DNA from: Eutreptiella sp. 'Long Island Sound 2002'
Lineage: Eukaryota > Euglenozoa > Euglenophyceae > Eutreptiales > Eutreptiaceae
Direction: 5' to 3'
Length of the DNA stretch: 64,000 nucleotides
NCBI GenBank assembly: GCA_964036045.1
Contig: OZ038381.1
Span: 138,104,306-138,168,305, forward strand
Shown here: piece by piece, positions 54,497 to 62,935 of the stretch
Layout: every line of letters begins with the position of its first letter
Numbering within the stretch: position 1 is the first letter of the stretch
Translations under genes and position numbers: made by a program
The notes under the pieces: model-generated
Seen by the model: the letters and a program-made list of their open reading frames with translations, nothing else
Told to the model about the DNA's origin: nothing
Database searches by the model: none

Positions 54497-56464
54497 ATGC
54501 CACGTAACATTGCGCATGGAGCGAAGAGGGAGCTGGAACGGACTGTCAGGCGATTGCGAGCCTTCTGTGCAACAGAACACGGGTATACCACTGCTGAATC
54601 ACTATGGGCTGCCGTTGAAACGAACAAGAGTGGAGCTGTTTTTTTTTGACTTTGCGCGCTTGCTGCGACTGAACCGGAAAACACGGCACTCACTACTGAG
54701 GTTGAAAAGCAGACCAGAGAGCCGAGCCGCCAATCACTTCAAGGAGGAGTTCTTCAACTTATACAAAATTTTCCGCTATGCACACCCCAGCACCAGGACG
54801 AGCACGCCCCGGGTTTTGCCTCCATGGGTCGGCAGAACAGGCGTCGGTTGCGCAGAACAGGACTGCTGCGGCTCCGCGAGGAAACCATGAAAGAACGCTC
54901 TGCGGGAAAGATGCTTGAGACATGGCGATGGATGGAGAACCGGCAGGTTTGCGTCCGGATCGACAATTGTTCTATTAAGCAGTATGGAACGCATCCAACG
55001 ATCCAGGATCAGTCGCAAAACTGCACAGCCCTTTGCGTCGTTGAGATTCCGTGCAGGTTGCCGTATTTCAGAGGACACCCAACCATAGATGTGCTCATCG
55101 GCAGCATCGGCAGTGTGGCTGCAGCGCTTGTCAGAATGAAACGGAGCTTTCATGGGATCGTGACAGACCTGGATCTGCTTGCGGACAGACCTGCAGCAAT
55201 ACCGAGCATCAGAGTGCCGCTTGACATCGTGCGAGATCCACTACCAAATCCTGGTTGGAAGCCGCTGCTGCTGAGTACGCATCAGGTATCCTCGTACAAG
55301 GGCCTGGTCGAGGTGTTGGACTACATTGCATCGCTGTCAAACCACACGCAGCCCATTGTGCCCATCCTCGTTGATGAGAACATACACAAAAGATGCCTGA
55401 AGTTGCTGTACTCAGACAGAACGCAGCGGTGGAACTGGTACCAAAAACTGAAGAGGACTCCTGTCTTGTACGGCTGCTGGCACCCCTATAAATACCTTGT
55501 GACCAACGTGTGGCGCCGCTTTCATTCGCTGTTTGTGTACTTCCGCTTTGGCCGCTTAGGAGTGGGAAAACCAGTAGGGTCGTACCCGAAGCTCAGAGTC
55601 ATGGAGAGAACTATCGCCGGCATCCTCAAGTGTGCGCCGCATTTCTTGCGGCAGTTGCAAAGGAAAGCGAACAGGTTACAGGCTGTTGCGGATCACGGTA
55701 GGACGGCGATCGATTGACTGAATAGTGAAGTATGTAAAGCAATGGTGAACCTTCTGCAGAACTGGTGTCCCCTTGTCCTCTACTGTGGATTACTCGTGAG
55801 ACAATGCAACTGGTCTGGACGGCAACCTGGAACCGCCATCGACGCCCAAAATGTTTCGGGACTCGTGTTCGTGCTTTTAATTGAGCTCGGGAGGGCTGCA
55901 GCTGATCCTGTTGTGTATGTGTGGACCATCGGTGTTGCGTTGATGCATTGGCAGACCTTCAACAGTGGCCTGCCAGGATTGTGCTATGGTGAGGAGTTTG
56001 GCGAAGTCATGCTCAGCAAACTTGGGTCCATGAAGGATGGACACACTTGGGCTGTCAGACCCAGTGACGTGGAAGATTTGTTTGTCCAGATCTGCCCTGC
56101 AAGAATTAACAGACGCCTGCTGGTTAGTGGTTTGTCCTCCGATATTGAAACCGAGATACGACAGCGCTTGCACTCGTATGTTGTCGACGACCGCCTGAGA
56201 ATTCGGTACTGTCCTTGGCAGTCGGGTACCTTGACCAGGGAGAGGCACTGGAAGGCTGATCGAGTTCTTCCGTCCGACCCTTACAGCGAGCCGGACATGG
56301 ACACATACAGAACTTTGTTGACCGACGTTTGGCGTACATTTCTGCGGCAGCCCCGGAATTTCTCAGCTGCCGTAATACGATTGATGGACAACAAGGTTCC
56401 TCTGCAGTCTGATGCGCAGCGCACGAACATTCTGGACACAATCTGGGCCTTTACCGATGCATAA
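54497..56464 (+). CDS. Transposase-like protein, DUF6589/KDZ-like (inferred)
   Basis: From ATG 54,824 a frame carries VCVRIDNCSIKQYGTHPTI, then LVDENIHKRCLKLLYSD and VLYGCWHPYKYLVTNVWRRF. It ends at TGA 55,715. The next frame (55,742-56,464) is in the same register and has CGLLVRQCNWSG and LSSDIETEIRQRLHS. A 42-base GT-AG intron (55,698-55,739) would remove the TGA and join them. An Asp-Asn pair, a later Asp-Glu, then W-H before a basic helix recalls the RNase-H-fold core of DUF6589/KDZ transposases. Coding upstream to ATG 54,497 needs a frame change at a T-run near 54,645. Assignment is by pattern, not search. Confidence 0.5.
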
Positions 56465-56544
56465 TATCGGTTTTAGGTTGATTCCCAACTCTGTTGTTGT
56501 TGTTGCGCGCACACCGGTGCTTTTGCTCACTACTGCGTGTTCGG

Positions 56545-56562
56545 AATGCGAGCCCTCACAAT
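56545..56562. repeat. Palindromic site 4 (imperfect)
   Basis: AATGCGAGCCCTCACAAT, two or three changes from symmetry, in the spacer between the two genes. Confidence 0.65.
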
Positions 56563-56607
56563 CGTCTTTTCAAAAAGTGCGTTTTTGACTATATGTTGTT
56601 ACCTTAA

Positions 56608-56621
56608 TGCGAGGCCTCGCA
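56608..56621. repeat. Palindromic site 5
   Basis: TGCGAGGCCTCGCA, perfect core, between the two genes. Confidence 0.85.
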
Positions 56622-56661
56622 ATACGAAGTAGGTAATTGCAGACAAATACCTATATTGTCG

Positions 56662-56679
56662 ATTGCGAGCCCTAGCAAT
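56662..56679. repeat. Palindromic site 6 (imperfect core, perfect arms)
   Basis: ATTGCGAGCCCTAGCAAT: arms TCGATTGC and GCAATCGA pair, centre altered. About 50 bp before the second gene. Confidence 0.65.
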
Positions 56680-56729
56680 CGAAGAATAAATATGTACATT
56701 TTTCTCCCTTTTTACAGGCCTATTTCAAA

Positions 56730-59406
56730 ATGGCAGAGAGGTTGGCGCCAACAAAAGCGGGCACAGCATCACCAGAGGCGTCACAAGTACCATCCACGCA
56801 GGAAACGGTGCCAGAGGAGTTCTTGAGGTTCTACAAGAAGCCTTCCCAGGTGGAGGTTGACGTTGGGAGCCTTTCGATCGACAAGAAGAAGAAGTACGGC
56901 CAGATCCGGAAGTATCAACAGAAGCAAGTGGACGAGGTTATGAGAAGTCTTACGGCAATCCCTCCCGAGGAGCCCGTGACCGTGACTGCATGGCAATCAC
57001 CAGGTACGTAACCCGGTCGCACCGTTGCTGTTTCATGTTCATCCTCTGAAACCCCTGTTTTCATCTCCAGCCGACGAGTGGATCGTCATTGCAAAGCAGC
57101 ACTGCGTCTGTGCGCTGAAAGCACTGCGAGACCAACGTCTTGAGCAGGGCCTCGACCCACCGCAGTGGATGCAAGTGGTGAAGGTCAACCTGTTGAAAAC
57201 GGAAACCAGTTGGGCTACACGAGTAGCAATCGCTGATCGGAAGCAAGCCATTGATCTGGACATCTCCGCCGTGCCACCGTCGGAAGCAGCTGACAACCTC
57301 CTTATGCATTTGCGAGATTCGCCGGCTGGGCCTGACGAGACTGCAATGGAACACATTTACCAAACCATCCCGAAAGCCGCGAGCGGAAGTGCTTGGATTC
57401 CACCACAAGGTTCCGATGATGAACTCCAAGTATGTTCCATTGTCGAATGCGAGGCCTCGAAATCGAAAAAAATGGCTACTCATCGTCCTCATGTACAGAG
57501 TTATTCAGTCAAGGCGTTTGGACCGTTCCTCACTTGGGTGTACCATGCGGAGGACGCAGCGGTGAGGTCTCTGGATAATTTCGAGAAGATGGACATGCCG
57601 GTGGCGATGAACCAGCTGAAGTTCTTGCAGGGTCTGTACGAGCCATCACTCCTACAACGGGTCGCCGCCGGCATGTCGAGACAAAAAACGAACATCAAGG
57701 AAATCCAGGACCGGGCCTCTGCCTACCAGAAGCAGCAGTGGATCAATTGGCATTGGGGAGCCGCGCCGGACAGCGTTATGCATCCGACCCGCAGTATGTT
57801 CCCCTCACAAGCAGGTAGGCAAACACGCAAACAAGGTAAACGCAACCTTTCACATGTTTACAGAGGCAAGTCCGGCAGAGAAGGTACCGTTGTACGACTG
57901 GGATGTCCTTCCGTTTCGAATCCCTTTGGCGGCTTGGCAGTGGAAACCTGAGGCTCCGTCGCCGAAATGGGAAACGCTCAGCAAGGCGCGATTCTGGACG
58001 GCGATGGGAAATACTCATCCAAAGCATGGGTCATCAATTCACCTTGATCGCCTGCGTGCTCGACTGGCATCGCCCTTGACCGAAGTCAAGTCCACGGAGT
58101 CCGGAAAAGTGGACGTGGTGAACATTGAGGTCACTGGAAAGGTGGCCAAAATGCTGTGCGCCCCCTACAAAGATCCGCAAGATCCCCTGAATTTTTTGGA
58201 GGCTCTGGACACCGACATGATTATTCTGAATGCGAATCTGGCAGACGGTGCACATCCTGTGAGTCCTGTTGTGATGGCCAAGTTGATTGACAACCCTGAA
58301 ACTGTGCTTGTGATCTACGGCGAGGTGGAGACTGTTTGGGACGCCCTGCAAACAGTTTTGGAGACGTCTGGAGGTGCGGAGAACAATTACTTGTATGAAA
58401 AAGTGCAAGTGTGTTACTGGCTACCTGGCGCAGGCAAGACAGAGAAAGGCGGAATTCAAGTTAAAGCACTTGTTCTGCTGGCCGGTGTAAAGATCAAGAA
58501 AAAGGTATGTACAACGCTTTCGCATTGCCAGGCCTGGCAATCCCTTTGCCATCTCGCTACTCCTCACTACAGATCCCACCATACATCGGTTTGGGTTGCC
58601 GCGAACCTGATGAACCAGGGTTCATGCCCCTTATGCTTTATACGTGGATGGCAACGCTGATGTGGACCAAAGACCGCACAAAGAACGTCATGATCTTCGA
58701 TCGCGATGTGCACATGGCGGCGAAAGTGGCAGCGTTGGATGATCCTCCGCAAGTTTGTTCTCTGCAATTGACCAAACAGAAGTGTTCGGACTGGGCACGG
58801 AGCTACCATCACGAGGTGACGCAGCGCGTGCAGGCGGGAATTGACCAGACCAGGTTGGCGCAGTGCGAGCTCTGGATCCAATTCGGCATGCCAATGTGGG
58901 TTGAGGACGAGCACGTGGGGTATACGCGTCTGGAGGTGTCCGCAGCAGAGGAACCAAGTCAGCATGCCCATGCAGAAGGTGGAGACGAAGACGTGGATGA
59001 GCCTTGGGACGATGACGATGAACCGCTGCTGACAGGATCTGATCAGCGATCTCCTTGGAAGTCCACGCAGGTTCGGGCGTTCCAGGCTGGCGAGGCAGAT
59101 GAGGACGAGCTGAGGGCGAGCCAGATGCCGAAGCCGAAAAAGCCAAAGACCCAGGCGGCAGCTGTGCAGAAGCAGAGGACACTGATGCAGCCCCAGGGAG
59201 TGAAGAGGACGCTGAGCCTTTCCGGATCCGGGAACAGTAGTGGGCTCGACAGCGCGGAGCAAGATGTTGGCAGCGGTATAGAAGAAGAAGAAGAAGCCCT
59301 AAAGGGCGTTGCAGTCCTATTTTGTATGATATGTTGTCGCGCATTGCGAGGCCTCACATTCCAGATCAGGCAATTCGCCATTTCAGCTCTGTTTTCAGAA
59401 GCGTAA
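56730..59406 (+). CDS. Unrecognised 807-aa protein, five proposed exons
   Basis: Exons 56,730-57,003, 57,071-57,429, 57,499-57,814, 57,864-58,504 and 58,573-59,406 add to 2,424 bases and keep one frame. The introns (67, 69, 49 and 68 bp) start GTACGT, GTATGT, GTAGGC, GTATGT and end CAG. Seen: Lys-rich N-terminal part (SIDKKKKYGQIRKYQQKQVD), a middle with VPLYDWDVLPFRIPLAAWQW, ordered IPPYIGLGCREPDEPG, then an acidic and Lys/Pro-rich tail. No catalytic motif or known family; PGAGKT is not a full Walker A. Intron 2 has no stop and is a multiple of three, so retention would also be in frame. Likely a second element protein. Confidence 0.55.
57446..57463. repeat. Palindromic site 7, in intron 2
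   Basis: AATGCGAGGCCTCGAAAT, one change from symmetry, inside the proposed intron 57,430-57,498. Confidence 0.75.
58524..58541. repeat. Palindromic site 8, in intron 4, covarying form
   Basis: ATTGCCAGGCCTGGCAAT, perfect 18-bp palindrome. It differs from site 1 by a G-to-C on the left and the matching C-to-G on the right, so symmetry is kept. Confidence 0.9.
59343..59360. repeat. Palindromic site 9 (imperfect)
   Basis: ATTGCGAGGCCTCACATT, at the 3' end of the last frame; suggests that coding may end or an intron may begin before it. Confidence 0.65.
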
Positions 59407-59450
59407 TCTGCAGATGACGATTATACCGACCCTAAGGCAACAGTCGGTAT

Positions 59451-59464
59451 TGCGAGGCCTCGCA
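59451..59464. repeat. Palindromic site 10
   Basis: TGCGAGGCCTCGCA, perfect core, 3' non-coding. Confidence 0.85.
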
Positions 59465-59582
59465 TTTCGAGAGCCTCACGTCTTGACGCACAGAATGTAC
59501 TGATACTCTGCATTCTGTTTTTGCTTGTTTCTGAGTGCTCTGAACCTGTGTGTAATTGCAGTGAATTACGTTGTTGCATGTC

Positions 59583-59608
59583 TCGTATTGCGAGGCCTCG
59601 CAATACGA
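59583..59608. repeat. Palindromic site 11, longest (26 bp)
   Basis: Perfect over 26 bp: arms TCGTATTG and CAATACGA around the GCGAGGCCTCGC-type centre. Confidence 0.9.
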
Positions 59609-59916
59609 ATAGGAAAATGGTGTCATTTTGCAGCATTTTGGAAACCAGAGGCGTAAAAAGTGAATTTTTAAGGTAGGAGAAAAAAGCATGCAGAGGAGAA
59701 CAACAAAGAAGCAAGGTTTTCTAGTTCGAGAACCCCCAAAATGTGCTGCATTTCAGAGAAAAGTGGGTAAAATGGCAAAAATTGTGAGAGCTTTTTGGGA
59801 GGAAAATCATGCATTTTTGTGGGTAATTGGGCGAAAAAACTGAGTAGTGAAATTTTGTGGTAGAAAAAAGTAGGTAAATCGGGCAAATTACCCGTACCAA
59901 ATTTGCAGAGACCCCG

Positions 59917-59947
59917 GTACAAAAGCGTACCTGCTTCCGCCGCCTAA
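59917..59947 (-). repeat. Right inverted repeat of the 6.3-kb element
   Basis: On the minus strand begins TTAGGCGGC and ends CAGGTACGCTTTTGTAC. Confidence 0.9.
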
Positions 59948-59948
59948 G

Positions 59949-60335
59949 TTGAATCTGAAGGGCGTGGGTCAGAACTCACCCCTTGCTGGAGGTACAGTGG
60001 GAGTGTATACTGATCATATGGAATTGGCTGCTCTGAATGTTGGTGGTTTGCAGTTGTGTCAGTGTTCGGATGTTTTTTTTTACCTGGCACATGTTGGGCC
60101 AAGGGTCATTGTTGGTTTTCCTTTCCTTATTCGATATAATCTTGTTCCCGTGCCCCAGTGTGATTATCTTGTGCCTGGTGAGGTCTTGAATAAGTATCTC
60201 AAGTTTGTTTCGGGGATGCAAGGGGATGACGATTGTATATTGTGTCGTCCCTCATCACCCTGTGTTCATCATATTTTTGCCCACAGCCTTCAGAAGTCAT
60301 CCGACAATTGGAGATGTGAGTGCAACCGAATTTGA
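59949..60335 (+). pseudogene. Retropepsin C-terminal part (element C)
   Basis: 129 codons open from the inverted-repeat edge. VGPRVIVGFPFLIRYNLVPV matches the second conserved block of retropepsins (I/V-x-G-x-x-F-L), but the active-site DTG block is missing. Cysteines near the end (CILCRPSSPCVHH) are of unknown role. Confidence 0.5.
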
Positions 60336-60542
60336 CAACAGGTGAGAATGATTCAGCGGTGCCTACAGCCAGTCTCGGTATGCTCGGAGGGTGTTGTGTG
60401 TTCTCTGAGTGTTGACAGTGCGTTGGGTCAAACTGAGAATTCGTGACAGCATTACAGGGGTTCTTGTGGAGAGATCCCAGCCACCGATTGAGGTCCAGAG
60501 CATCACAGCCTCAGTCCATTTGAGGCCTTCTTCATTTTTCCC

Positions 60543-61112
60543 ATGCTGTTTTGTGCGCTGGGTGGCAGGTCAGCTAATCAGGTTAGGTCTGGTGATCGGC
60601 TGCTTTACAAGAAACTCAGTTGCAATGCGTCAGCCCCTGTCAGAGGGTCTGCATCTGCGGCTCGGTTGGACCTGTGTTCTGCTAAGTCTTTAGACCTAAT
60701 CTCAGGACAGATTGTGGTAGTCCCAACAGATTTGGCTATAACAGTGCCTCAGGGTACATATGGTCGTATTGCACCTCGCAGTGGACTGGGGTGCAAGGGG
60801 ATTGTCATAATGGGTGGAGTTGTGGATCCAGATTACAGGGGCAATGTGGGGGTGATGATGGGAAACGTTGGATCCTCCACCTTGTCTGTGAATGTGGGTG
60901 ATCGCATTGCAAAGCTTGTATGTGAGTGCATCGCCATGCCAGTCCCCATTGAAGTTGCTGAATTGAAGTCCACTGAGCGAGGTGGGGCTGGTTTTGGCAG
61001 TACAGGGGTCCAAGCCGTCACGATGAAGGAATTAAATGAGCCCATTTTCAACTATGTGGCAGGTCCGGAACTAGACCAGGGTGTTCTGTCCATGTTCTTT
61101 TTTCGTGGATAA
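60543..61112 (+). CDS. dUTPase domain of element C
   Basis: All five trimeric dUTPase motifs are present in order: ARLDLCSA (1), GRIAPRSGL (2), GVVDPDYRGNVGV (3), NVGDRIAKLV (4) and RGGAGFGSTG (5). The enzyme removes dUTP to keep uracil out of newly made DNA, useful to a reverse-transcribing element. About 190 codons, usual core length. The ATG shown lies upstream of the conserved part; it may be made as part of a polyprotein. It follows a protease fragment, a neighbourhood also known from some retroviruses. Confidence 0.9.
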   Translation: MLFCALGGRSANQVRSGDRLLYKKLSCNASAPVRGSASAARLDLCSAKSLDLISGQIVVVPTDLAITVPQGTYGRIAPRSGLGCKGIVIMGGVVDPDYRGNVGVMMGNVGSSTLSVNVGDRIAKLVCECIAMPVPIEVAELKSTERGGAGFGSTGVQAVTMKELNEPIFNYVAGPELDQGVLSMFFFRG

Positions 61113-61357
61113 TGTTCTTGCCGCGGGTTGCACCATTTTTTTATTTTTCTGCTGGAGTTTCTACACCTGGCTGTTCTGGGACAGGCATTACCAGTCACGA
61201 GGCAGATACTGGGTGTTCTAGCACTGCCTCTCTACCTACCTGTACTTCATTTGACTTGCCGTTATCCTCTCAGTCGGGACAGGTCTTGATGGGATATCAA
61301 ATCCTGCCTTCTTCTGTGCAAGCAGGGTCTAAATTTGAGCAGTAGGCACATCAGCTG

Positions 61358-62935
61358 TTGGATAAATTGGTGTGTTTCAGTGATCCAGCAGGTGAGCCTG
61401 ATATATACAGCATTTTATATCTCAGGACATGGGAGACTGACATGTCCGACCATGGGTGTGATGTGGAGTCCGCTGAGGCCTCAGTGGACTGGATGCAGGG
61501 CAACAGGGGACGCCCTGGTATAGCTTTGTATCCTGATAACTTCATGGGTGGGTGGGGTCATGCCAGATTTCCTAAAGGTTTTACGTCAGTGGCCTGTTTA
61601 TCAGCGGATGAGAGTGCCCCGTTGGTTGATCCTCAGTTGGAGCAAATGGGCCAAATACACCCATCGTTATCTCAGCACATGTCTGCAATGTCAGTCTGGG
61701 CCCTGCACGACATGGAAGGTGCCGCTGACAGTTCACGTGAGCAGGGAGGTGTGTTGAAAGATAGGGCACAGGCACGTGGGACACGCAGGCCAAATAGTGG
61801 CGATCGACAGTTTCGCACTGAATTGTTTGCTGCTGCTGATCTATGGGCATCGGGGTATGGGTTCAAACCCACAGTGGATGCCTTTTGCAGCAATAAGTCC
61901 AGTTGTTTGGTGACACATAATGGTGTAAAACGATATTGGACCCCCAATCAGGACGCTTTCAAGCAGTCCTGGCTTGATGAGCATTTATGGTTACATCGTC
62001 CTGATAGTTGTTGGGATGATTGCGTCACAAAGATCCTGGGGGACAATGCCAGAGGTTTGGCTCTTGTTCCCACAATGAAGGACCGGCGATGGTGGTGGAT
62101 ACTTGGAGAAGTAGTGGTGGATTGGGTTGATTTTTCCGACCCTGCAGTCATTTTTGAGCCATTTAGTACGCATGGAGAGTTGAAGGTTTCCTACAGATTG
62201 GTGTTTTTTGATGCCATGGGTCATGAACGGGAAAGTGGTGGATCCCCCTCCCCGAATCAATATGTTGATCCTCAGAAAGGGGGGGGTAATACAGATGATT
62301 GGGAACCGGTGCGTAAAGTGTTTCGTAAACGCCGGGGTACCAAGAAATCGGATACCCCCCCCCCCTGCCCCAACTCTCCTTCACAGCCACCTATCCCTTC
62401 GCCCATCAGTGGTGATAATTTTCTTCTTCTTCCCTCTCCACAGGATCAGAAGCGAACCCAGGCACGCCAGAGAATCACAGAGAATCGCAGGCGACGCCCT
62501 GGTCAGTTGGGTATGTCTTCTTCAGGTTCAGGCTTCCCCTCTCCCCAGGTTGCTGGTCTGTCAGATTCCGATTCAGTCTCAATGACTGACAACACATGGG
62601 ACTCTGCAAATGAGTGTGGTATGACTTCAGAGTCTGGATCAGAACTAGAATATTGTAAATATGCGTACAAGAATGACTTTGAGAATAGTTCAGCTCCTAC
62701 TGGCAACGGACATCAGGAAACGGGTGTTCAGGTCCAGAATTTCTGTTATCCGAGGTCAGTACAGTCTGTCATCCAGACTGATCCGGACCATCCAGATTGC
62801 CAGCATTATCGGGAGCAGTTGCTCTCCACTTTCAAGGATTCTCTTTTTACGCCACGGGCCTATGACGAGGATGCCAATGAACATCGGGACCTGATGTTGT
62901 CGCGCGCGCTGGGGTCCTGTCCCAGAATGAAATAA
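61358..62935 (+). CDS. Methyltransferase-like domain and linker of pol (element C)
   Basis: 525 codons. TELFAAADLWASGYGFKPTV, DAFCSNKSS, RYWTPNQDAFKQSWLDEH, then LWLHRPDSCWDDCVTKILGD and ARGLALVPTMKDRRWWWILG follow the DIRS-type methyltransferase-like pattern, with LHRPD in place of the NPPF catalytic motif. A low-complexity linker (GDNFLLLPSPQDQKRTQARQ) leads to a segment typical of the stretch before RT. The frame stops at 62,933 with no RT after it. The short frame 61,112-61,345 may be part of the same polyprotein in another frame. Confidence 0.6.
   Translation: MDKLVCFSDPAGEPDIYSILYLRTWETDMSDHGCDVESAEASVDWMQGNRGRPGIALYPDNFMGGWGHARFPKGFTSVACLSADESAPLVDPQLEQMGQIHPSLSQHMSAMSVWALHDMEGAADSSREQGGVLKDRAQARGTRRPNSGDRQFRTELFAAADLWASGYGFKPTVDAFCSNKSSCLVTHNGVKRYWTPNQDAFKQSWLDEHLWLHRPDSCWDDCVTKILGDNARGLALVPTMKDRRWWWILGEVVVDWVDFSDPAVIFEPFSTHGELKVSYRLVFFDAMGHERESGGSPSPNQYVDPQKGGGNTDDWEPVRKVFRKRRGTKKSDTPPPCPNSPSQPPIPSPISGDNFLLLPSPQDQKRTQARQRITENRRRRPGQLGMSSSGSGFPSPQVAGLSDSDSVSMTDNTWDSANECGMTSESGSELEYCKYAYKNDFENSSAPTGNGHQETGVQVQNFCYPRSVQSVIQTDPDHPDCQHYREQLLSTFKDSLFTPRAYDEDANEHRDLMLSRALGSCPRMK

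Larger units (their letters stand above)
59407..59916 (+). other. 3' non-coding part of the 6.3-kb element
   Basis: AT-rich, no gene, two perfect palindromic sites (59,451 and 59,583). Confidence 0.5.
53644..59947 (+). mobile_element. 6.3-kb transposon with inverted repeats, two multi-exon genes and a palindrome family
   Basis: Ends carry 31-bp inverted repeats (29/31 match). Between them lie a transposase-like gene (54,497-56,464), a second gene of five proposed exons (56,730-59,406) and eleven palindromic sites, none in coding exons. A TA inside each end (53,645 and 59,945) could be the target duplication; no longer duplication fits. Left neighbour is a SINE, right neighbour a protease fragment of element C. 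A DNA transposon of unfamiliar class is the best reading. KDZ-type elements (Kyakuja/Dileera/Zisupton) are the nearest known idea. Confidence 0.7.
59949..62935 (+). mobile_element. Element C: Ty3-type fragment with protease end, dUTPase and methyltransferase-like domain
   Basis: Order on the plus strand is retropepsin C-terminal part, dUTPase, spacer, methyltransferase-like domain with a long linker. It breaks off after FKDSLFTPRAYDEDANEH, where RT would begin. The left edge is the inverted repeat of the 6.3-kb element, and the missing protease half and gag are not found on its other side. Confidence 0.7.

Noticed and set aside
58420-58450. P-loop NTPase motif (PGAGKT) in the 807-aa protein
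   Set aside because: The glycine four residues before GK is missing and no following hydrophobic strand or Walker B is seen.
53913-59608. CRISPR-like array
   Set aside because: The repeats are palindromes of variable length at irregular distances of tens to over a thousand bases, with genes between them, in a eukaryotic context.
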